Of a stretch of DNA of 7,148 nucleotides, positions 5,562 through 7,148 are shown in pieces. How positions within the stretch are numbered: the first letter of the stretch is position 1; each line of letters begins with the position of its first letter. Location: positions 1 to 7,148 of the forward strand of contig JADFWE010000013.1 of assembly GCA_015222915.1 (NCBI GenBank), read 5' to 3'. A program made the translations under genes and the position numbers. Origin of the DNA: Pseudomonadota bacterium. GTDB taxonomy: Bacteria; Pseudomonadota; Gammaproteobacteria; SZUA-229. Under the pieces are notes generated by a model that was given only the letters and a program-made list of their open reading frames with translations, was not told the DNA's origin and searched no databases.

Positions 5562-6932
5562 TTAAATGGCACCCACGGCTTTCAGGAAGACAACGATAAC
5601 AGCCAGCGGGGTGACGAATTGAACTAAAAACCGCCAGATATTATACATCAAAGGATCGGTTGCCAGCTCCTCACGGGTCGATTCTTTTCGCATTACCCAG
5701 GCCGCAAATAACGCGATAAACAGACCACCCAGCGGCAGCATGATATTGGCCGTCAGATAATCCAGTGTATCGAAGAAAGTAAAGTTATCAAACAGGTAAG
5801 GGATGCTCAGGGTTTTGTCTTTCCAGACATTGAAAGAGAACACCGTCCCCAGGCCGACGAACCATGTCAGCATACCGATAGTCACCGCGGCATAGATACG
5901 ACTATAACCCAGGTTTTCCACCAGATACGCCACCGCCGGTTCGATCAATGAGATCGCCGAAGTCCAGGCAGCGAAAACCAGCAGGGTAAAGAACACGACA
6001 CCGACCAGCGTACCACCCTGCATATGACCGAAAGCGATCGGCAGGGTCTGGAAGATAAGTCCCGGCCCGGCACCGGGCTCCAGGCCATTGGCAAAGACGA
6101 TAGGGAAAATAGCCATACCGGCGAGCAAGGCAACGACAGTATCGGCCAGCGCGATCATTATCGATGCCTGCACGATGGAGTGTTCGTCCGACAGATAGGA
6201 TCCATACACCATGATCGCGCCCATGCCGAGACTGAGGGTAAAGAAAGCGTGCCCCATGGCGATCAGGATAGCCTTACCGGTAATCTCACCAGGGGAGAAC
6301 AGAAAGTCGATACCTTCCATAAAATGACCGGTCGTCATGGCATAGATAACGATAATGATGAGCAGACCGAATAACAGCGGCATGAGGTAGGTCACCGCCT
6401 TCTCTATACCGTTCTTCACGCCGCGTGCCACCACGGCCATGGTCATCACCATGAAGATGGTATGCCATGCCAGTAACCGTTCGGGGTCACTCACCAGATC
6501 GGTAAAGATGCTGTTGACACCATCAGCGGTAACCCCCTGGAAGATACCGCCCGCAGTACGGAAAATATAGGACATCGCCCAGCCGGCGATCACCGAGTAA
6601 TATGAGAGGATAAGAAAACCCGCCAGCACGCCCATCCAGCCTAGCCAGACCCAGCCAGGGTTGCGGTGTTCATCTCTCGCCAGCGCTTTCATGGTATTGA
6701 TCGGGCTCTGCTTACCACGACGGCCCAGCATGATCTCGGCGATCATGATGGGGAGACCGATCAGGCCTATACACAACAGGTAGATCAGTACAAAAGTACC
6801 GCCGCCGTTCTCACCGGCGATATAAGGAAACTTCCAGATATTACCCAGGCCAACCGCAGAGCCTGTGGCAGCAAGGATAAAAACAGTACGGTTGGTCCAT
6901 TGACCATGTATAGAAGTGCGTTGTTCAGCCAT
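5562..6932 (-). CDS. Sodium-dependent transporter, NSS/SNF family
   Basis: This 456-residue inner-membrane protein belongs to the neurotransmitter:sodium symporter family (LeuT fold), which couples Na+ entry to uptake of amino acids or related solutes. The N-terminal signature is clear: AVGLGNIWKFPYIAGENGGG (26-45), covering the broken helix TM1 with Na+ and substrate contacts. The unwound TM6 region shows FFTLSLGMGAIMVYGSY (230-246). TM8 carries AAWTSAISLIEP (321-332), where Thr324-Ser325 match the Na2-site pair of LeuT. I count about 11 hydrophobic segments, at roughly 16-36, 45-66, 95-124, 155-172, 178-200, 220-245, 255-281, 307-335, 343-366, 393-414 and 431-453, like the 11-helix bacterial members rather than the 12-helix LeuT. 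Substrate cannot be read from sequence. The ATG at 6930-6932 has an AT-rich upstream without a Shine-Dalgarno. It appears monocistronic, possibly reading into ratA. Confidence 0.93.
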   Translation of the reverse strand: MAEQRTSIHGQWTNRTVFILAATGSAVGLGNIWKFPYIAGENGGGTFVLIYLLCIGLIGLPIMIAEIMLGRRGKQSPINTMKALARDEHRNPGWVWLGWMGVLAGFLILSYYSVIAGWAMSYIFRTAGGIFQGVTADGVNSIFTDLVSDPERLLAWHTIFMVMTMAVVARGVKNGIEKAVTYLMPLLFGLLIIIVIYAMTTGHFMEGIDFLFSPGEITGKAILIAMGHAFFTLSLGMGAIMVYGSYLSDEHSIVQASIMIALADTVVALLAGMAIFPIVFANGLEPGAGPGLIFQTLPIAFGHMQGGTLVGVVFFTLLVFAAWTSAISLIEPAVAYLVENLGYSRIYAAVTIGMLTWFVGLGTVFSFNVWKDKTLSIPYLFDNFTFFDTLDYLTANIMLPLGGLFIALFAAWVMRKESTREELATDPLMYNIWRFLVQFVTPLAVIVVFLKAVGAI

Positions 6933-6958
6933 AGTTTTATTGTTATTTTTTATTGCTC

Positions 6959-6970
6959 ATTGTTAACAAT
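6959..6970. promoter_or_regulatory. Perfect 12-bp palindrome at the transporter promoter
   Basis: ATTGTTAACAAT is identical to its reverse complement. It begins at the last base of the predicted -10 and spans the predicted start of transcription of the transporter gene, a typical place for a repressor operator. No regulator is known from the window. Confidence 0.45.
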
Positions 6971-6999
6971 TTATAGCACCGACTCAAGTTATTTCTGAA
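6970..6999 (-). promoter_or_regulatory. Putative sigma70 promoter of the transporter gene
   Basis: On the minus strand, TTCAGA (-35, 6994-6999, 4 of 6) and TATAAA (-10, 6970-6975, 5 of 6) are 18 bases apart. Predicted start near 6963 gives a leader of about 30 bases. The surrounding DNA is AT-rich, which makes chance matches more likely. Confidence 0.42.
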
Positions 7000-7107
7000 A
7001 ATAGCTGGAATTTGCTATCCCTGGTCGAATTTAAAGGGATAATTTAACGATTAATCAGTTCTGCTAATGACACAAAGGCGACATCCACAAGGATTAAAAA
7101 ACTTCAC

Positions 7108-7131
7108 CGCCGAGGCGCAGAGACGCCGAGA
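7108..7131 (+). repeat. Three-copy octamer repeat at the right edge
   Basis: CGCCGAGG, CGCAGAGA and CGCCGAGA follow one another without a gap, an 8-base period with consensus CGC(C/A)GAG(G/A), then AAAAACAATATTTCATAT to the window end. The block is GC- and purine-rich inside an AT-rich intergenic region. From memory, runs of this CGCAGAGA type recur in many environmental bacterial genomes, sometimes just before genes for GxxExxY-type proteins; I cannot verify that here. The window ends in CATAT, so a start codon could follow. Confidence 0.6.
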
Positions 7132-7148
7132 AAAACAATATTTCATAT

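Noticed and set aside
5945..6374. Short frames on both strands within the transporter gene
   Set aside because: They overlap conserved transmembrane coding sequence and show no family features.

Overview
The window looks like a chromosomal segment of a gammaproteobacterium of moderate GC content. The evidence is a monofunctional RelA, which is typical of Beta/Gammaproteobacteria, together with the fur / bamE / rnfH / ratA neighbourhood that is characteristic of gammaproteobacteria. I cannot name the genus. Six of the seven genes lie on the minus strand; only bamE is on the plus strand. I saw no transposase, integrase, tRNA, rRNA or CRISPR array.

Layout from left to right. Positions 1-717 (minus) hold a CvfB-type S1 RNA-binding protein cut by the left edge. 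Positions 812-1042 (minus) hold a small VF530/DUF2132 protein. Positions 1154-3334 (minus) hold relA, the ribosome-associated (p)ppGpp synthetase with a dead hydrolase domain. Positions 3511-3927 (minus) hold fur, separated from relA by a probable intrinsic terminator. Positions 4167-4505 (plus) hold bamE, the outer-membrane assembly lipoprotein, divergent from fur. Positions 4657-4968 and 4996-5439 (minus) hold rnfH and ratA, a two-gene unit convergent with bamE. Positions 5562-6932 (minus) hold a sodium-coupled NSS/SNF-family transporter. The last 216 bases carry that transporter's promoter region and an octamer repeat at the right edge.

The most informative non-coding stretch is the fur-bamE intergenic region. 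Two divergent promoters overlap at their -10 elements. A good Fur-box-like sequence (TGAGAACCACTCTCA) fills the spacer of the fur promoter and covers the predicted start of the bamE transcript. This predicts Fur autoregulation and possibly iron-linked control of bamE. It also argues that the upstream in-frame start codons of bamE are promoter elements, not real starts, so bamE would have a leader of about 140 bases carrying a 12-bp tandem repeat.

Functionally this is mostly core housekeeping: stringent response, iron regulation, outer-membrane biogenesis, RNA binding and solute uptake. I did not find a convincing new multi-gene system. The items most worth a second look are the shared fur/bamE control region, the repeat in the bamE leader, the octamer repeat at the right edge, the Gly-Gly end of RnfH, and the lack of smpB next to ratA.
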